DNA of 64,000 nucleotides from an uncultured Coriobacteriaceae bacterium (lineage in GTDB: Bacteria > Actinomycetota > Coriobacteriia > Coriobacteriales > Atopobiaceae). The position numbers and the translations under genes are program-made. Of this stretch, positions 63,536-64,000 are shown in pieces. Within the stretch, counting starts at the first letter, position 1. Each line of letters opens with the position of its first letter. The notes beneath the pieces were generated by a model. It was not told where the DNA came from and did no database searches. It saw nothing but the letters and a program-made list of their open reading frames with translations. The stretch is from contig CACZCK010000002.1 of the NCBI GenBank assembly GCA_902779675.1, forward strand, positions 62,001 through 126,000. The letters are read 5' to 3'.

Positions 63536-63759
63536 GCAGGCTGCCCTTTGGTGGCGCGCTCCAAGTCGTAGATAGCCCAGTCTAACACGTCGATGGGACG
63601 CTGCGCCTCATGGAGGGCGTCCACCAGCTCCGAACGGTGGCAGCGCAGCATGCGCACGCAGGCATCCACCTCCCCGCGCTGCTCGAGCAAGAGATATCGC
63701 TCTGTCTGGGCTGCCGAAAAGCCCGTCGCCGCAAGCATCTCCCGTGTGTTCTGTGCCAT
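63529..63759 (-). CDS. Small helical protein, MerR-tail-like
   Basis: The 76-residue protein resembles the effector-end coiled coil of MerR regulators (YLLLEQRGEVDACVRMLRCH, IDVLDWAIYDLE), without a recognisable HTH. AGGAGG precedes ATG 63759. It overlaps the DUF362 gene by 7 nt and is divergent from a LysR gene, so it may be a co-regulator. Function is unknown. Confidence 0.6.
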   Translation of the reverse strand: MAQNTREMLAATGFSAAQTERYLLLEQRGEVDACVRMLRCHRSELVDALHEAQRPIDVLDWAIYDLERATKGQPAC

Positions 63760-63862
63760 GTGGCGCCTCCTCTCACCCCACAGCATACGAGAGCAGCGCC
63801 ATCCATAGCCAATACCTTGCTACAATGGCTAGCGATAACCTTCGAGCATTGTGGGGTCCCAT

Positions 63863-64000
63863 ATGGAGCTTCGTCACCTGCGCTACTTTTTGGCCGTCGC
63901 CCGCGAAGGAAACGTGACCCGCGCCGCCACGGCGCTGCACGTGACGCAGCCCACGTTGTCACGCCAGCTCGCCGACCTCGAGCACGAGCTTGGACGCGAG
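63863..64000 (+). CDS. LysR-family regulator (3' end missing)
   Basis: The 46 visible codons form the LysR winged-helix start ([20 protein letters not shown], then [17 protein letters not shown]). The gene runs off the window. It is divergent from the small protein and DUF362 genes and probably controls them. A -10-like TACAAT lies at 63821-63826. Confidence 0.85.
   Translation, partial: MELRHLRYFLAVAREGNVTRAATALHVTQPTLSRQLADLEHELGRE

Overview
The window looks like a chromosomal segment of a high-GC, sugar-fermenting actinobacterium of the class Coriobacteriia, most like Olsenella, Collinsella or their relatives. The clues are codons dominated by G or C in third position, many PTS permease subunits, three GH1 enzymes, GntR/UTRA, RpiR and AraC sugar regulators, Tat/lipobox secreted proteins, and short dispersed GAGACAAA/GGGGACGGTTCC repeats. 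The genus is inferred from protein style only. No rRNA, tRNA, CRISPR array, insertion sequence, phage gene or replication origin was seen.

Layout. Positions 1-11,060 hold a plant-glycan and glycoside block: the end of a beta-glucoside-type PTS permease, an esterase, a GH43 enzyme, a sialate-O-acetylesterase-like enzyme, a GH1 enzyme, a GH35-like beta-galactosidase and an RpiR regulator. A DUF3990/XRE toxin-antitoxin-like pair interrupts it at 5.7-7.05 kb. From 11.3 to 16.1 kb come a secreted esterase, a tandem DJ-1 protein, a methyltransferase and an AraC regulator. From 16.2 to 25.4 kb lies an L-rhamnose block: a lone EIIB, a GH78 rhamnosidase, rhaB, rhaD, an AraA/FucI-type isomerase where rhaA would be expected, an MFS permease and a KGPDC/HPS-like protein. 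A protein fusing an EIIB-like domain to a degenerate ROK domain follows at 25.6 kb, then a PIN/RHH toxin-antitoxin pair.

From 28.0 to 40.2 kb is what I read as a locus for Amadori products (fructoselysine, glucoselysine and relatives): a mannose-family PTS (EIIA, B, C, D), an FrlB-like deglycase, a second GlmS-like SIS protein (GfrE-like), an FrlC-like epimerase, an FrlD-like kinase, an MFS permease, a lipoprotein, two GntR/UTRA regulators and a HAD phosphatase. Its two control regions share ATAC-containing repeats spaced exactly 21 bp, and hairpins separate several of its genes.

From 40.3 to 52.9 kb are a thioesterase, an ECF sigma factor with a DUF4179 anti-sigma protein, a beta-glucoside operon (GH1, orphan EIIC, ManA-ROK fusion) with a divergent GntR, an AI-2E-type membrane protein, a C69 dipeptidase, MsrA and a DUF4342 protein. 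From 53.0 to 58.9 kb are two two-component systems, one OmpR type and one LytTR/AgrC type, and a third GH1 enzyme. From 59.0 to 64.0 kb are flavodoxin-type proteins, a MATE exporter, a histidine phosphatase, a DUF362 protein, a small MerR-tail-like protein and the start of a LysR regulator.

Taken together the genes equip a gut or rumen-type fermenter to take plant side chains (xylan, rhamnoside, beta-glucoside) and heat-processed-food Amadori compounds and feed them as phosphosugars into glycolysis. Every functional call rests on recognising protein motifs by eye; no database search was run.
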